Source: Allodiplogaster sudhausi
Taxonomy: Eukaryota; Nematoda; Chromadorea; Rhabditida; Diplogasteridae
NCBI GenBank assembly: GCA_945643635.1
Contig: CALZFC010000134.1
Span: 102,501 to 166,500 of the forward strand
DNA length: 64,000 nt
Reading direction: 5' to 3'
The notes under the pieces: model-generated
The model's input: the letters and a program-made list of their open reading frames with translations, nothing else
Told to the model about the DNA's origin: nothing
Databases searched by the model: none
Shown: positions 23,238-45,827 of the stretch, piece by piece
How positions within the stretch are numbered: position 1 is the stretch's first letter
Layout: the number at the start of each line of letters is the position of its first letter
Translations under genes and position numbers: made by a program

Positions 23238-23300
23238 GGAATGGACTGTGAACAAATGAAGTGACACCCTCATTCATTTCCTGAAGGGAGGGCGACCGAA

Positions 23301-24793
23301 ATGGCCACTGTCAGTTGCATTTTTTGAGTTTGAAATGATGAAGAAGCTGATAGGATAACTTGTAGCTCTTGAATCGCCTTCGGCCGAAGAAGAAGACTGA
23401 AGGAGTGGGGGGAACTGGAAATGGTGCAGTGGAGGGGGGTTCGAAGAAGAAGGAAAAGCTGCAACTCGCGCAGTTCATCGACAAGAGAGACTACATTGGC
23501 GCCATCTCGTATATTAATGTTACGGCCTTTTGTATGTGTCTCATTTATTCGTTCATCTATTTATTTGCAGTTCCAACTGAAAACTCAGCCATATGACCCG
23601 CAGGTGGAGCTCTGGCTGGGTCATTGTTATTCCAGAGCTGGCGAGTTCAAAGATGCTAGCGAGGTAAAAAATTGGTCTGCTTAATCAACACCATCAGAAT
23701 GATTACAGCTCTCTCACTCTCATTTTTTTCTGTTTCATTTATTTTCTCACGTTTTAGGTTTATGAACGAATGCTCTCCCGTGATAAGATGGTAGAAGAAG
23801 TGCACGTCTACCTGGGCATCTGCTATTTCTTTCTCGGTCTCTTCAGCGAGGCCATGGAAACTGCTCTGAAGGGTACGTGAGATATTGGCTACTTAGGTAA
23901 ACTCTCTAGCACGACCTACCGAAAGACTCCTTGAGGAGCTGAGAGTCCACTTCAAGCAAGGCTGCTTTTCCACACGGCACACAAGATGGATGACGAGAAG
24001 GAGATCATGAAATACCATTCTCGGCTAGACGTGGTTCGCATGCTAATTTACATGCTCAATCTAATTGATAGCTTTAATCAATATCGGTGATAGGAATCGA
24101 TTGAAGACCAGCTTTCCCTGGCCTCTATGCATTTCCAACGAATGCATTATGAAGAAGCACTAAATGTTGCTCGCCAGATCATAGAGAACAATCAGTTAGC
24201 TTTCTTCGACATTTCAAAAAGAAATCAATCATAGATACTTGTGTTCCAAAATAAAACTTTTAAACATTCTTCCAGCAAATTCGTCGCTGTGAACTTCTAC
24301 ATTGCTCTCTGTTACTACAAGTTGGACTTCTTCGAGAACTGCCTCGTAGGCTATTTTCAGATACACTAGTAGATATTAAAATTATTGTTTATTTTTTTAG
24401 GAGTTCCTCAAGCCTTACTTGCTCCACTACCCGGACAGCCCTGCCGCACAAAATTTACGAGCGTGTACGATGTATAAGATGGGCAATAGCTCAGTTCATG
24501 TAAGGACAAAAAATGAGATGGAGGGAACAGAGCGAGCGTGAAAGAGAGATAGAAAGGGCGAGCATGAGAGAGAGATTGAGAGAGCGAGCGTGAGAGAGAG
24601 ATAGAGAGAGCGAGCGTGAGAGAGAGATAGAGAGAGAGAGAGCGTGAGAGAGATATAGAGAGAGCGAGCGTGAGAGAGAGATAGAGAGAGAGCGAGCGTG
24701 AGAGAGAGAGAGAGCGAGCGTGAGAGAGAGATAGAGAGAGCGAGCGTGAGAGAGAGATAGAGAGAGCGAGCGTGAGAGAGAGAAAGAGAGAGC

Positions 24794-24824
<31 letters not shown>

Positions 24825-26423
24825 TGAGAGAGAGAGAGATAGAGGAGAGAGTATGATAGCAGAGTGAGAGATAAGAGAGAGAGTGCGAGAGAGCGAGAGA
24901 GTGAGAGAAAGTCGAGTCAGTAGCACTAGTGAGGGATATTGAGCTGGATATGAGCACTGTGGAGTCGCTGTACCCATCGGCTCGCGCTCTCTTCAAACAC
25001 AATTCTGTTGTGTTTTCTGGTGGCTCCAATGCCCTTCAGGTTGCAACCATTCTGTTTCCTTCTAATGTTCTTGGTATTTGTTTAGTTATATTGAGGTCCT
25101 TCCGGGTCTCGTTGAGCTCGTCCCCGAAGCTCGTCTCAACCTTGTAATCTACCATCTCGCACATAGTAAATATTTTATTATTTTGTTATGTACCACTGAC
25201 TCCCACTTTTCGTCCTCCGTTTATCCGTACCACTCAAATTTTTTTTCCATCAAGCTTTGAGTCTTCAGATGATGTAGATAGTGCGTATAAGTTAGTGGGT
25301 TCGATTCAGCCGGGGACTCCAACCGAGTTTCTCCTCAAGGCCATCACATATGTCCTAGTTGGGCAGAGAAACATCTCCGTTAGTTTGGGCTGCTCATATC
25401 ACAGGTCATCTTTACGATTCAGAAGGAGCATATTAACACGGCGAAGCAGTACTTTCTCATTGTCGGCGACTCTTCAGCAGAATGCGGTCACAAAAGAACA
25501 TAATAATAATAGGCTATATTGATTTGGAAATTAGGAGAATACAAGAAAACCTTTTAGATACGATAGCCGGGAGACAGGCGATGGCAGCCCACCACTTCCT
25601 CAGTGGAAACTTCGCAGGCGTTGTCAAGTTTCTCGAAACAATTAAGGTCATTTCAAGTAGATCGTCCGAGATTAAGAAATGAAAGTGTCGAAAGAAATAC
25701 TGAATAGAGGTGGATGAAAGGCAGATTCAGTCATTCTTCTACAATGACGAGACCTTCTGCATCAACTACAGCCAAGCACTTGTGATGAAAGAAAGGTACG
25801 AAGAGGCCATCGCCGCCCTCTCGGAAATCAACTTTAAGAGTTCTCTCCTCACCAATCAACTGCTCATCCGATCATGTCAGTAGCATTGAGAGATCAAGTT
25901 AAAGGATGAAGAATGACAAAGATCAAGGTTTAGATGTCATGACAAAGCAGACAGTAAAAGCATGGGAAGTCTTCATGAAAGTGCAGAATCCAAATGAGCA
26001 TTTCTCTCTGCTCAAGATTATTGCTCACGATGCCTTCGTTGTGAGTCTTTCCGCTTTCATTATTTACTCAGCAACTAATGGTAAGAACGAGAGGAGAAGA
26101 GAAGAGAATAATAATCAATTAAGACGAAGCAGTACGCGTGTACTGCTCGCGCTTACGATGCACTGGAAAAGTTGGACCCTTCTCCCGATCACTGGCTGGG
26201 CAAGCGGGCTGCCGTCTCGGGCCAGTTCGCTCTGCTTCTTCAAAGAAAGTGCACTGGGTACTGCAGTCAATTCCATCAACAGGGCTACTAATGCTTCTCT
26301 CTCAGGGCGGAGATGGCGGAGGTCCTCGGATATCTGCAGCACGGGAACCACTCCCAGATAGAGGCCATCACTAACACCATCCGCAAGTGGAGCAGAGAGA
26401 ATGGGGTCTCTCTGCCTAGCTAG
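23301..26423 (+). CDS. TTC26: TTC26 / IFT56, intraflagellar transport TPR protein
   Basis: IFT56 is a TPR subunit of IFT complex B, needed to carry motility and signalling cargo into cilia. The start is ATG 23301; a 9-base first exon (MAT) splices over a 56-base intron to a Lys-rich segment and LQLAQFIDKRDYIGAISYIN. Then come VELWLGHCYSRAGEFKDASE, VHVYLGICYFFLGLFSEAME, QLSLASMHFQRMHYEEALN, ALCYYKLDFFENC, VVFSGGSNALQV, LVPEARLNLVIYHLAHS and MAAHHFLSGNFAGVVKF. The end is NTIRKWSRENGVSLPS and TAG (26421-26423). These match the vertebrate protein block by block, including the final KKWAKENRVS-like end. About 12 exons; TPRs span most of the protein. One intron (about 24500-24930) is filled by a GA-type minisatellite. 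An X-box 64 bases upstream indicates RFX control. Confidence 0.95.
24530..24930. repeat. GA-type minisatellite in TTC26 intron
   Basis: Tandem copies of a roughly 26-base unit (gagagcgagcgtgagagaga plus a GATA-containing tail) grade into pure GA. Unlike most introns here, the purine strand is the sense strand. Confidence 0.9.
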
Positions 26424-27663
26424 TCTTCTTGCACATCGATACACTCGAATTGCATTAGACTGGGATGTCCTTCTTTCAGTCAATTGTAAAACAGAGAAGA
26501 ACGCTCAGCAGCAAAGGCAAATGGATTATTGTACAAATGCATAATACAATCAGACGAGTTTGTGAGCGAATTGACAGAAGTAGATAAGATAGAATAGATC
26601 GGTGACAGGATGAGACTCTCTTGGGCAGGCACAACGGTGAGGTGTTTCTTCAAGGGTCGGACAGTTCAGAATACGAAGAGGCACATGTACAATGGTGAAA
26701 GGCTAGAAACACTACCAATTCGAGATATTAGGGTTGACTACAACAGTTAGTAATTCAATATATTCGAAATGGAGAATCATCACACAAAAATGACTAAAAC
26801 GGATAAAAATTAGTGCACACTAGATGGAAGCATATGAAGTACTAGTGACCATATGATAGAAAAAAGGTTGAAAATATGACAGCAAATGGATGTAAATTAG
26901 CAAAGAGGTACTACTGCTATGTAAGCTTTTTCTTGGCAAGTCGAGTGCGAGTAGAAGAGGAAGAAGGCAATGAAACAGCTCCAAGGGCAGCTGCATTCGG
27001 CGGAAGGAAACGGGCGACTTCGTATGCTTTGGGAGAGAAGGAACGGCGGGGCCGAAGTTGGTACGAGGAAGCGGGCATTTCGTGCCGAGCACTCGAAGGG
27101 TACGGTAGACATCGTTGACTGCAACTCTATCTCTCCCGTCATCAAATACTCACCATTATGGCTAGCCCTTTTTATTCTTCTCAAGTTACTGAAATGACGA
27201 TCCTTCCAAACTCTGAAGAAGCCCTCCGATGAAGGTGACTAATGAATCGCTAATATTAAATAGCGGTTCTGACCCAATGATCTTGCGTAGGGCAGAACTC
27301 GACTTGCTGATGCTGCCAGGCTTCGCAGTCGTGACAGTCACGCGCGATATCTGAAGATTGGAGAGATCCAGTATTCCACAAGGATGCCACTCCTCAACTA
27401 CAAGCATGCCAGTGCACCCACCACCACCTCAAGAAAACACTTTACAAGACTCAATTACACCAGTAAATTCACAATTATTCTCTACAGAACACGACAAACG
27501 ATGTCTGTATACAGCAACAAGAAGCGGAGCATTTCACATGCACATTAGCATATTACAGATCACGGTAATCAAATATTACAAGATTAACAGGAAGACAATT
27601 AGTGGTAAACAAAATCGAAATGGAAAATTAGTAAGCGTGCAATGCGTGCATTGAAAGGGTCTC
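26424..27663. other. Convergent region between TTC26 and CDC14, with possible small minus-strand gene(s)
   Basis: About 1.2 kb between two stop codons. It contains the 73-codon open frame at 27186-27407, listed separately. A second short minus-strand stretch at about 26930-27150 has coding-like composition, but I could not fix its frame or splice sites. The remainder is AT-rich 3'-flanking DNA. Confidence 0.4.
27186..27407 (-). CDS. Possible C-terminal exon of an unrecognised protein
   Basis: An open frame ends with ISDSLVTFIGGLLQSLEGSS and TAA (27186-27188); an AATAAA follows within 10 bases on the same strand (27171-27176). An acceptor-like CTTCAG inside it suggests the exon may begin at ISRVTVTTAKPGS. 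I do not recognise the product and could not find upstream exons. It could be a small gene, an alternative end of the CDC14 transcript, or chance. Confidence 0.3.
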   Translation of the reverse strand: MLVVEEWHPCGILDLSNLQISRVTVTTAKPGSISKSSSALRKIIGSEPLFNISDSLVTFIGGLLQSLEGSSFQ

Positions 27664-30600
27664 TTATATCGGGAAGGGGTAAAAGATGTTAAGTGGTGGA
27701 GACGACGAATACTCTAGAGGCACTCTTGGTTTAGAATACGGAAGAGGAATGACAGAAGATGAATAGTGAATGAGAGAAGGCGCGGCAGATTGCGACCACG
27801 CATGCTCAGCACTGACCGGGAGAGCAGCCGAGTTGGAAGAAGACGAAGAAGAAGCGGAAGCAGAAGAACCTGCCGAGGTCAGTCTCTTCGGAGAGGAATG
27901 CAAGATGTTGCGTGCTGCTAGTCGAGAGCGAGAAGAAGAGGAGACGGAAGTGGAGGGAGGGACGTAGACGGGCTTGACGGGAGTGGTGGGGGAGGTGAAG
28001 TGGGCTCGTGTCACTTGGCAGATCTGCCGTCGGAGCTTCTGCAGCTGCAGGCGGTCTCCTTGAGAACGGCCAGCCGAGTCCGTTTGCTCCTGAATTTATT
28101 GCTATTTTCAAGTACACAATTACTTTTTTGAAAAAAAAAACTAGGTTAAATTAAGGAAACCACTCTGTACAAATTTTGCACTTAAATTCCGTCGTTAATT
28201 CGCCTTTCAGAAATGTTTCAAATTCGACTGTCAATGAGAAAAAATCTCTACCCTAACGATGAGTCTGAGAGCCGAAAGGTTTTTTTTTTGTTATCAACAG
28301 CTTTGACGTGTGAGAGAGTGAAATGTTGACCTCGAGGTTGTCGCTTTCTTTCCTCGAGAGCGGAAGAGTGCCCGGCCGGATCTTCTCTGGCCCCGCCCCT
28401 CCACTCTCGTTTCCCCTCAGGCTGATGTCATCCACCTTATGCACGAGTCTGCTCATCTTCAATAACTTCTTCTCTAGAGCACCAGAGGGAGCGACCACGG
28501 GGACGCGCCCCCCAATCTCCCAGCACAATTGCTGCTTCTCCAACTGCAAAACCGAAGAATAAGGAAATAAGAGTAAGCGAGTGAGTGAGAGAAAGAGAGA
28601 TAGAGCGAGAGAGAGAGAGAGAGCGAGAGAGAGATGGAATGTGCATGAGTGAGAAGATGAGAGCTAGACGGAAAGGAGAAAGGTGAACAGGAAAAAATAA
28701 TAAGAGGAAGAAGCGGAAGCAATTGATTAACGGCGAGAGCGTGCATAAAATAAAGAACAGATATAATTAAGATGTAACATAAGAGAGATAGGAAACAATA
28801 CGAGAGGGAGAGAACGGAAGAAAGGCAGAGAAGTGGAGAAGGAAAGCACCTGACACTGCCATAGATCCATTCATCAATCACATCAAAGAGATCCGAAGAC
28901 GAGAATCAGAGTAAATAGAACGAAATCAACTGCTCTTGTGAGATAACAGGATTCTCCGAGAGTACACACGAACAGGAATGGCGGAAGAGCTAACCAGGAA
29001 TTCTTGTTGTGGGCCGATGACAGAGCCGGGTCTGCATATTCTGAGCCAAGAAATGCACTCAGGCGCAGTCATTCCGAACTCTTTCATCATCCAGCAAGCT
29101 ATCAACGTGCCAGTGCGACCCAGGCCTGTACAACTCAATACTTCTTCGAGGGACATCAACCCATAACGGGTGATAGACAAAGTTAACAGAATTGTCTACA
29201 TCAAAAATGGCAACTAATTCATATAATATTTTTAATAGTGCTTAAAATAGATAATAGAATAGGAACTAACCAGCTTTACAGTGAATGGCCACTCCGCCCC
29301 CGGCGCGATCCACCACGCGAATGAACTTCCGCACGATTTCATCCGAAGGAGTAGACCCGTCCACGAAGAAGAGATCGACGTGCTCGAAACCAGCATCCGT
29401 GAATCTTTATTTCAATGGCTGTACTTAGAAAGCTGCCCACTATTTATAAGACAAACTGACCGTTTTGCGTCATACATGGGCATGTTTAGCCTAACAATTG
29501 TGGATATTCCATGGGAGTGGAAATAGTCGAAGTATACTTCAGGAGCATGGTAGGGATACCCTAAATGAAATGTTCATCAAATAAAAGAGATTAAACAAGT
29601 ATTAGAATGCATTAAAAACTATATTGACCAACCGTTTTCGATTACGGAGTTCTCGTGCGGTCCACAAAAGCTGAGTATTTTGCTGGGGATAATCCAGTTG
29701 AAATCGCCGTTCTCGACTCTCTCATAGAATTCGTATTCATCTGCTTCGAAGTCGTTCGTGTCAAACCACTTGTGCTGCAGCCCCTGAACAATGCTGTTTA
29801 TCGACTTCAAGAAGCAACAAGAGAGGTTTTAAAAGGATGGAAACCAAACATATATCATGAGAAAAAAGATCCGTAAAAGTTGACAGGATACCTTTTCGAG
29901 TCCCCGCAACACGTCATGCAGATGAAGGTCCCATGTAGAGGCGCCCATGGCAGCATCCCGGAAAGGGAGAAATTCAGGTGGCTGCGATGGCTCCACGCGT
30001 AAATAAGCGATATCGGCCTTCACTCCGTGATAGATAACCTATTCAAATACCAAGTTATAATAACAAATAGGTTCTTTAAATCTAATTGAAAATTGGAAAG
30101 CACGTGCAAAGAATATTTCGGATATATTTTTTTAGAACAGCGAACCAGATATGACGCCATGAGGTAGGCACCATTAACACGATTTGTCTCTGTGGCGTCA
30201 GTGTATGCCACAATCCTTCGTTTAGTGCGAGCCTGAATGGGCCCTTTGAACCACATTACATGATACGGATAGCCAAATTCGTGCGTTACAAATTTTCTCA
30301 TTTCAAAACCAACCTCCACAATCGTATGTAGATGTTGTGTAAAACGGTATAGGACAGATAGATTGAGAGGTCCGAAATCTTTGTAGAAAGGATCATAGTG
30401 AACTTTGTCGTCAATGCTTACATATCGCGTTGTGGCATCAGAAGTAGGCGGAGAAGAAAACGAAGCGAAGAATAATTGGCCAGGAAGTATCTGAATTGAG
30501 AAATGGACGTGAAAGAGATATACATATGTACATACATACGGATCCCTTACATGTAAGGGATCCGTATGTATGTACATATGTATATACATCCGGATCCCTT

Positions 30601-30764
30601 ACAGACGTCTGTCACGTGAGTACAAGAATAAAGCTCTAGACAATGGAATGGACGGTCACGCTTATTATAATTAATCAATGTAAATTTACTGGACACACCT
30701 CTGCGACGTTTCCATACAAAACGCCACTGTTTGAAACGAACGTCGGTGCGCTCAACTTCGTCAT
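27664..30764 (-). CDS. CDC14: CDC14 dual-specificity protein phosphatase
   Basis: CDC14 phosphatases reverse Cdk phosphorylation at mitotic exit and act at centrosomes and cilia. Exon 1 (30764-30699) ends GNVAE and joins in frame to [11 protein letters not shown], the family's EF(I/M)KDRLYFA region. Then come [118 protein letters not shown] and the catalytic loop IHCKAGLGRTG. The loop is split by an intron after HCKAG (near 29277) and continues [16 protein letters not shown]. Cys and Arg of the CX5R motif are intact. A Ser-rich tail (about 27664-28080) ends NIFYPFPI and TAA. CDC14 shares a 475-base divergent promoter with pecanex. A perfect palindrome lies in intron 1. Confidence 0.95.
28590..28637. 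repeat. GA microsatellite in CDC14 intron
   Basis: GA-type run; CT in the CDC14 transcript. Confidence 0.85.
30518..30585. repeat. Perfect 68-bp palindrome in CDC14 intron 1
   Basis: Bases 30518-30551 are the exact reverse complement of 30552-30585 with no loop; the centre reads ttaca|tgtaa and each arm carries cggatccctt. A further single copy of the ggatcccttac core lies at about 30592-30601. Spacerless palindromes of this length are rare in animal DNA because they extrude as cruciforms. It lies in the roughly 205-base first intron of CDC14. Confidence 0.9.
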
Positions 30765-31239
30765 CTCTTCTCCGGCAGCCACCGAAGGAGTTCAAGCACA
30801 CGGCTTACAACCTCGGATACATATCTCGGCGAGAAAACTGAATATTGTTATTTAAACTTATGCATTCTTGAAGGAGAAAAAACAGAAGCACGAGCACGAG
30901 CTAACAAACAACTCTTCGGCCTCGCTGACCAGCTGGTTAGTTTAATGGCTACCATAACCTCCAGGGCGTCCCTTTGGAAACCGTAACAATCCTGAACAGA
31001 TATCTTTCTTATGGTTCTGACTAAAAATCTTACTTTACGGTCCGGACCCAGTTATTTGTCCGTGGTTTACCGTTTCTGATAAAAACTGACATAATTCCCG
31101 GTCATTGCGAATTTGTTCCGTCCGAGAAAATGCCAACTTGTTTTTGCTCGCAGTTTATTGGTTTGTTGCTTGAGTTTTTATGACGCCGTTTCTGATTTGA
31201 GATATGCCAAAATAATAGAAGGATCTACTCTGCTGATCA
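30765..31239. other. Divergent promoter region CDC14 / pecanex
   Basis: The 475 bases between the two start codons hold no TATA box or simple repeat that I can see. They presumably contain the promoters of both housekeeping genes. Confidence 0.5.
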
Positions 31240-41937
<10,698 letters not shown>

Positions 41938-42775
41938 AAATTAACAATAAAAAACGAAATCAGCTACTTGTTTATTATTATTCTCTGTACTTAATTATAG
42001 GGCAGACATATTTTTTCTTTCAAAACGACTTATTTTACATTATGAAAATTGTTTTTGAGAGTCGACGAGGAGACCTTCCCGCAGTGCGCTCAGCTTCTCT
42101 TCCCCGACCGCCCACTCCTCCTCCCCCTCCTTCATCCATCTGCTGAGTCTTTTCTTTTCATTTTTATTCGCTTCTTGCAATCTGTTACTTTGTAGTTAGA
42201 AAGACAAGCTCGGTGTTAGCTTCCATCAGCAATATTTATGGATTTGTGCAATTAAAGAAAAAAAAACCTTCTTTAGTTAAGTTGGGTCAAACTGACAATA
42301 TCACACCTTACGAAGTAGCTCCTCTGTATTCTTTCCATTCTAATAAGAATTGGCTCTTTCTCCATTCCATTTCTCTCGTATGTGCCATTATATCACGTGT
42401 TATTCAGATCGTTTTATCAAATTCACCCTGCGCCACTTGTACATAAATAATATTTGAAATATAAAAATGAGCTTTGCAGCGTGAGAACTATTTCAGTAGA
42501 GGAATGAAGTTTGTAATTATAGAGGGCAGTTGTAATACTCGTGAGTATCTTCCGAAGAAAAAGAGAAATGAAAGTTGTGCAGGTGTGCACTCATGCGATG
42601 CTTTTATGCTAAATTCGTTAGAACAGGAATTCCAGCTCTACACTTAAAGCTTACTCTACAGAAGCCTTTTCGCATTCTGGATGATCATGAGTTCATACAC
42701 AAAGCACTGAAGTAGACAAAAAATGAACAGGAGTTTGACCACACAAATAAACTGATTTGAGAATAAACGGCCAAA
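41938..42775. other. Convergent spacer after pecanex
   Basis: AATAAA at 41946-41951 follows the pecanex stop. Apart from a GC-rich Pro/Leu-coding-like segment at 42060-42145 (possible alternative pecanex end), the region is AT-rich 3'-flanking sequence for two convergent genes. Confidence 0.5.
41946..41951 (+). terminator. Polyadenylation signal AATAAA (pecanex)
   Basis: AATAAA 8 bases after the stop codon at 41937. Very close, so the true 3' end may lie further on if the alternative last exon is used. Confidence 0.45.
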
Positions 42776-44469
42776 TTACTTTTCCCTCAATGGACTTATG
42801 ACGGGTTCCGAGGAAGTGCGCCGAGGGGGAGAGAAAGGAGACTGGCGGGGCAGGCCGACGCTCTCCTCTTCCTCCACCTCGTCGATCAGCTGCACCTTCT
42901 GTCATTTACGGTTTTTTAAGAAATAAATAGTTAAATAAAGTAAAGGAAAGCAAAAGGAACCTGGTGCCTCCGGAGACTGGAGAAACTGCTCTGAGGGGCG
43001 CGTCGAGCGCGTTCTAGCTGAAATGGAGGTCATTCTTCATACGGGGAATGGCTGGGGCTGCTAACCGGCGACAGATCGAACGGCGGTGGCTGGTACGAAG
43101 TGTTCACGGACTGGGAAACGGTTTGGGAAACATTTCGGAAGCTCAAGTCCTCCGCCAAGTTCTCTGGGGCGCCGTCGAGGATGGAGTCGTTGGCTGCGGA
43201 AGTGGTCGGAGTGTGATGAGAGCCACCAAGGAGACCGTCACTCGGTCCAGGGAACGACGCCATGAAGGAGTTGTTGAAGGGGAAAAAGGACGGAGCGTAA
43301 GGGGAAGACGGCACGCCACTCCCAAGTCGCCCAGAGCCACGTACTCCTCCACACATGCACGGCGGCCGCTGCATCGCCCGCGCTTGCTTCTGCTGCAATG
43401 CTTCAACTCTTTCTTCATATCTTGGCATCTTCTCCCTCTCCCTCTCTTTATCTCGCTCTCTCTGTCTATTTCTCTCACCCTCTCTATGAGACTTAAACTT
43501 GCCTTGATGACCAGCTCAGATTCTAGTCGTGCAATCCTCTGAGAAAGAGAAGCATTTTGGTTGGATAGGTTGTGGATGGTCTTGTCCTTCTGGCGGTTCT
43601 CCCTCCGCGTCCTGTTCAGTTCGTCCTCAAGTCGCATTCTCCTCTCTTCGTGTTCGCGCAGCTTACGCTGCAGCTGAAATGTCCATTTCACGTAACCCTA
43701 GGCGTCACCTTCTCTCCTCTCCGGTTTTTTATTAGAACATTTTTTTATTTGTCCCCGTCTTTCTCCCCGATATGTACTCTCTCTATCTATCTCTCTCTCT
43801 CTCAATAACAGTGTCTAACTCGTTGATCGTTATGATTCTGAATCATGACGTTGTTCTCCTCGTCAGAGTCATTGTCGAGTTCGTGTGCGTAGAAGGGCCT
43901 GCTTCTGCCCCTTCCATGAAGACTTGCTCCAGGTGGACTCTGTTCTTGGCTACTGTAGTCGGAAGATCGTTCATCGGCTCTGTAATTAAAGAACAGCAAA
44001 AATTAGGAATAGTTGAAAAAAGGAGAGGGGTTAAAATACCTGATGAAAGGTCTAAGATTGGCATATTTGCTCTCTTTGGATCGATGGCTGTGGCGGTCCT
44101 CGAAGCTTCTGTTGTGTGTTGAGGAAGAGTGGAGCTGTCGGAGATCCTCCCTCCTTTCAATGGCCTCTTCCCCTCCCGGACACGACTTCGGCCCCCGTCT
44201 ACGCGTATGGCGACCAACACTCTGGTACTCCTTCGGCAGATTCTTCAGCAGCTCATCTTTGTCAAAGAACGACCGACGATTCGACGAGCCACGACTCTGC
44301 AAGGAGGAGGAGCCAATCAATGATGAGTGACGGAGAGAGAGAGAGAGCGAGAGAATGGTAGAGGGAGAGAGAGAGAAAATGGTAGAGGGAGAGAGAGAGA
44401 GAGAGAGAGAATGGTAGACGGAGAGAGAGAGAGAGAATGGTAGAGGGAGAGAGAGAGGGAGAGAGAGAG

Positions 44470-44516
<47 letters not shown>

Positions 44517-44886
44517 AGGAGTGAGAGAGAGAAAGACAGGGAGACTGATTGAGAGAGAGAGATTGAGAAAAAAGAGTGACTGATTCAGAGAAAGAGAGAC
44601 ATTGAGAAAGAAAGACAGCAAGCGATTTAGATGGAAAACGGAGGTAACAAAGGAGAGAGAAAGACTATTACTAAATCGGTCAACTATGATATTGCGAAAA
44701 TTCATATTAACATATGTTCCGATAAAAAGCAACGCTCTCCAGGCTACATTTAGCTTAAGCAACAAAAAAGGAATAATATAAATAAATAAATGAAAATAGG
44801 AGAACATGGAATGGAAGATCGATGTCGTGCTTCTCGCTTGGCGGTGCTTCTCCCTTCTCTTTCCGCTTGAAGAACTTGGAGAACAT
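42776..44886 (-). CDS. Unrecognised Ser/Arg-rich coiled-coil protein
   Basis: I do not recognise this family. Exon 1 (44886-44806) encodes MFSKFFKRKEKGEAPPSEKH ending DIDLPFH. Exon 2 (44296-44040) continues SRGSSNRRSFFDKDELLKNL and an Arg/Ser/His-rich stretch. Exon 3 gives an acidic Ser-rich segment (ELDNDSDEENN). Exon 4 is a coiled coil: LQRKLREHEERRMRLEDELN, then NQNASLSQRIARLESELVIK. A Pro/Ser/Phe-rich exon follows, and after a 46-base intron LERARRAPQSSFSSLRRHQ. The last exon reads KVQLIDEVEEEESVGLPRQ and RRTSSEPVISPLREK, then TAA 42776-42778. RTSSEP resembles a mode-1 14-3-3 site. There is no signal peptide or membrane segment, so a cytoplasmic scaffold or cytoskeletal role is plausible but unproven. 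More 5' exons may exist upstream. Confidence 0.65.
44325..44560. repeat. GA microsatellite array with ATGGTAGAGG interruptions
   Basis: GA runs punctuated by a repeated ATGGTAGA(G/C)G motif, giving a minisatellite-like array. It lies in the first intron of the coiled-coil protein gene, CT in its transcript. Confidence 0.9.
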
Positions 44887-45025
44887 CCTCGAGGCGAACC
44901 GGAAAGTCTTCAGTGAAGAGATTAGCGAATTATCAAAATTCAAGGAGTCACAGCGGCATAATGGAGAGATGGAGAGTGAGAACAGTGAGAGAGGATAGAA
45001 AGAGACAGCGATGTGAGAGAATTGT

Positions 45026-45064
<39 letters not shown>

Positions 45065-45766
45065 AATGAAGATAACAAAGAAGATATGGGTCATTGAGAT
45101 GCGGAGAGCGTGCGAATGAGAGCCAACGATGCCAGAAGGTAAATTGTGACGATGCAGAAATTGTGACAATGAGATACAAAGAGGATGGAGGAGGAGGGTA
45201 GTTCGAGGGGATTGGGGGAATCATTGAAAGGAGTATTATACGATCCGGAAGAATGAAATGCTTGAAATGGATATGAGGTGGGATCTGTGAGAAAAGCGGA
45301 GGAGAGAAAGAGCGACTTGAAGAGGTGTGAAGGGAGCAGAGACTGTGTCATTCTGAGCTCATTCGCTCTCCACTCGCAGCCCATGGCCACCTTCCGATGC
45401 CAGAATGGAAGAAGCGGGAGAGATCAAAGGCGGAGAGTGACAGAGAAAGAGGGGAAACCTGGAAAGAAGAGGTCAACCTCTCTCCCCTCCTCTCTCTCTC
45501 TCTCATCAGTCTCTGTTGTCTTAAGCCTAGCGTTAGACTACCTCTTACCATTTCTCCTATTTCTTACTCACTCTCACTGTCTCCATCCCTCTCTCATTAC
45601 CATTCAGTTTCTCTCTTGTGCTCCTTTGGCTCTCCCCGACTGCGCAATTAGATGTCGACCTGGCATTTGGATAAGCCCAACTCAATTCCTCATTTTACTA
45701 GGTTCAACGCAACCATCGATAAAATTAAAAGGGAATCGAAAAGGAGAGAGAAGGACAGAGAGACAG

Positions 45767-45827
<61 letters not shown>

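Larger units (their letters stand above)
22182..23300. other. Divergent promoter region between DOCK and TTC26
   Basis: About 1.1 kb lies between oppositely directed start codons. It contains a half-kilobase CT-rich tract (22545-23085) and an RFX X-box close to TTC26. The part next to DOCK is AT-rich without obvious motifs. No gene seen. Confidence 0.55.

Noticed and set aside
23369..23596. TTC26 beginning at a TTG inside the second exon
   Set aside because: A stop codon lies just upstream in that frame and a short ATG exon at 23301 with a GTCAGT donor joins in frame over a typical 56-base intron.
24408..25029. Minus-strand Ser/Leu-rich open frames of 177-189 codons
   Set aside because: They are translations of the GA minisatellite in a TTC26 intron; no start context, no domain and opposite strand to a clear gene.
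8500..28175. Shared 14-mer ccactctgtacaaa near 8500 and 28161
   Set aside because: Roughly a dozen 14-base matches are expected by chance in a window of this size; the flanks do not align.
30551..30589. Alternative CDC14 start ([13 protein letters not shown]) inside the 68-bp palindrome, splicing in frame to exon 2
   Set aside because: The exon at 30699-30764 gives GNVAE before ILPGQLFF, which matches the family's N-terminus better; the palindrome frame has no family similarity.
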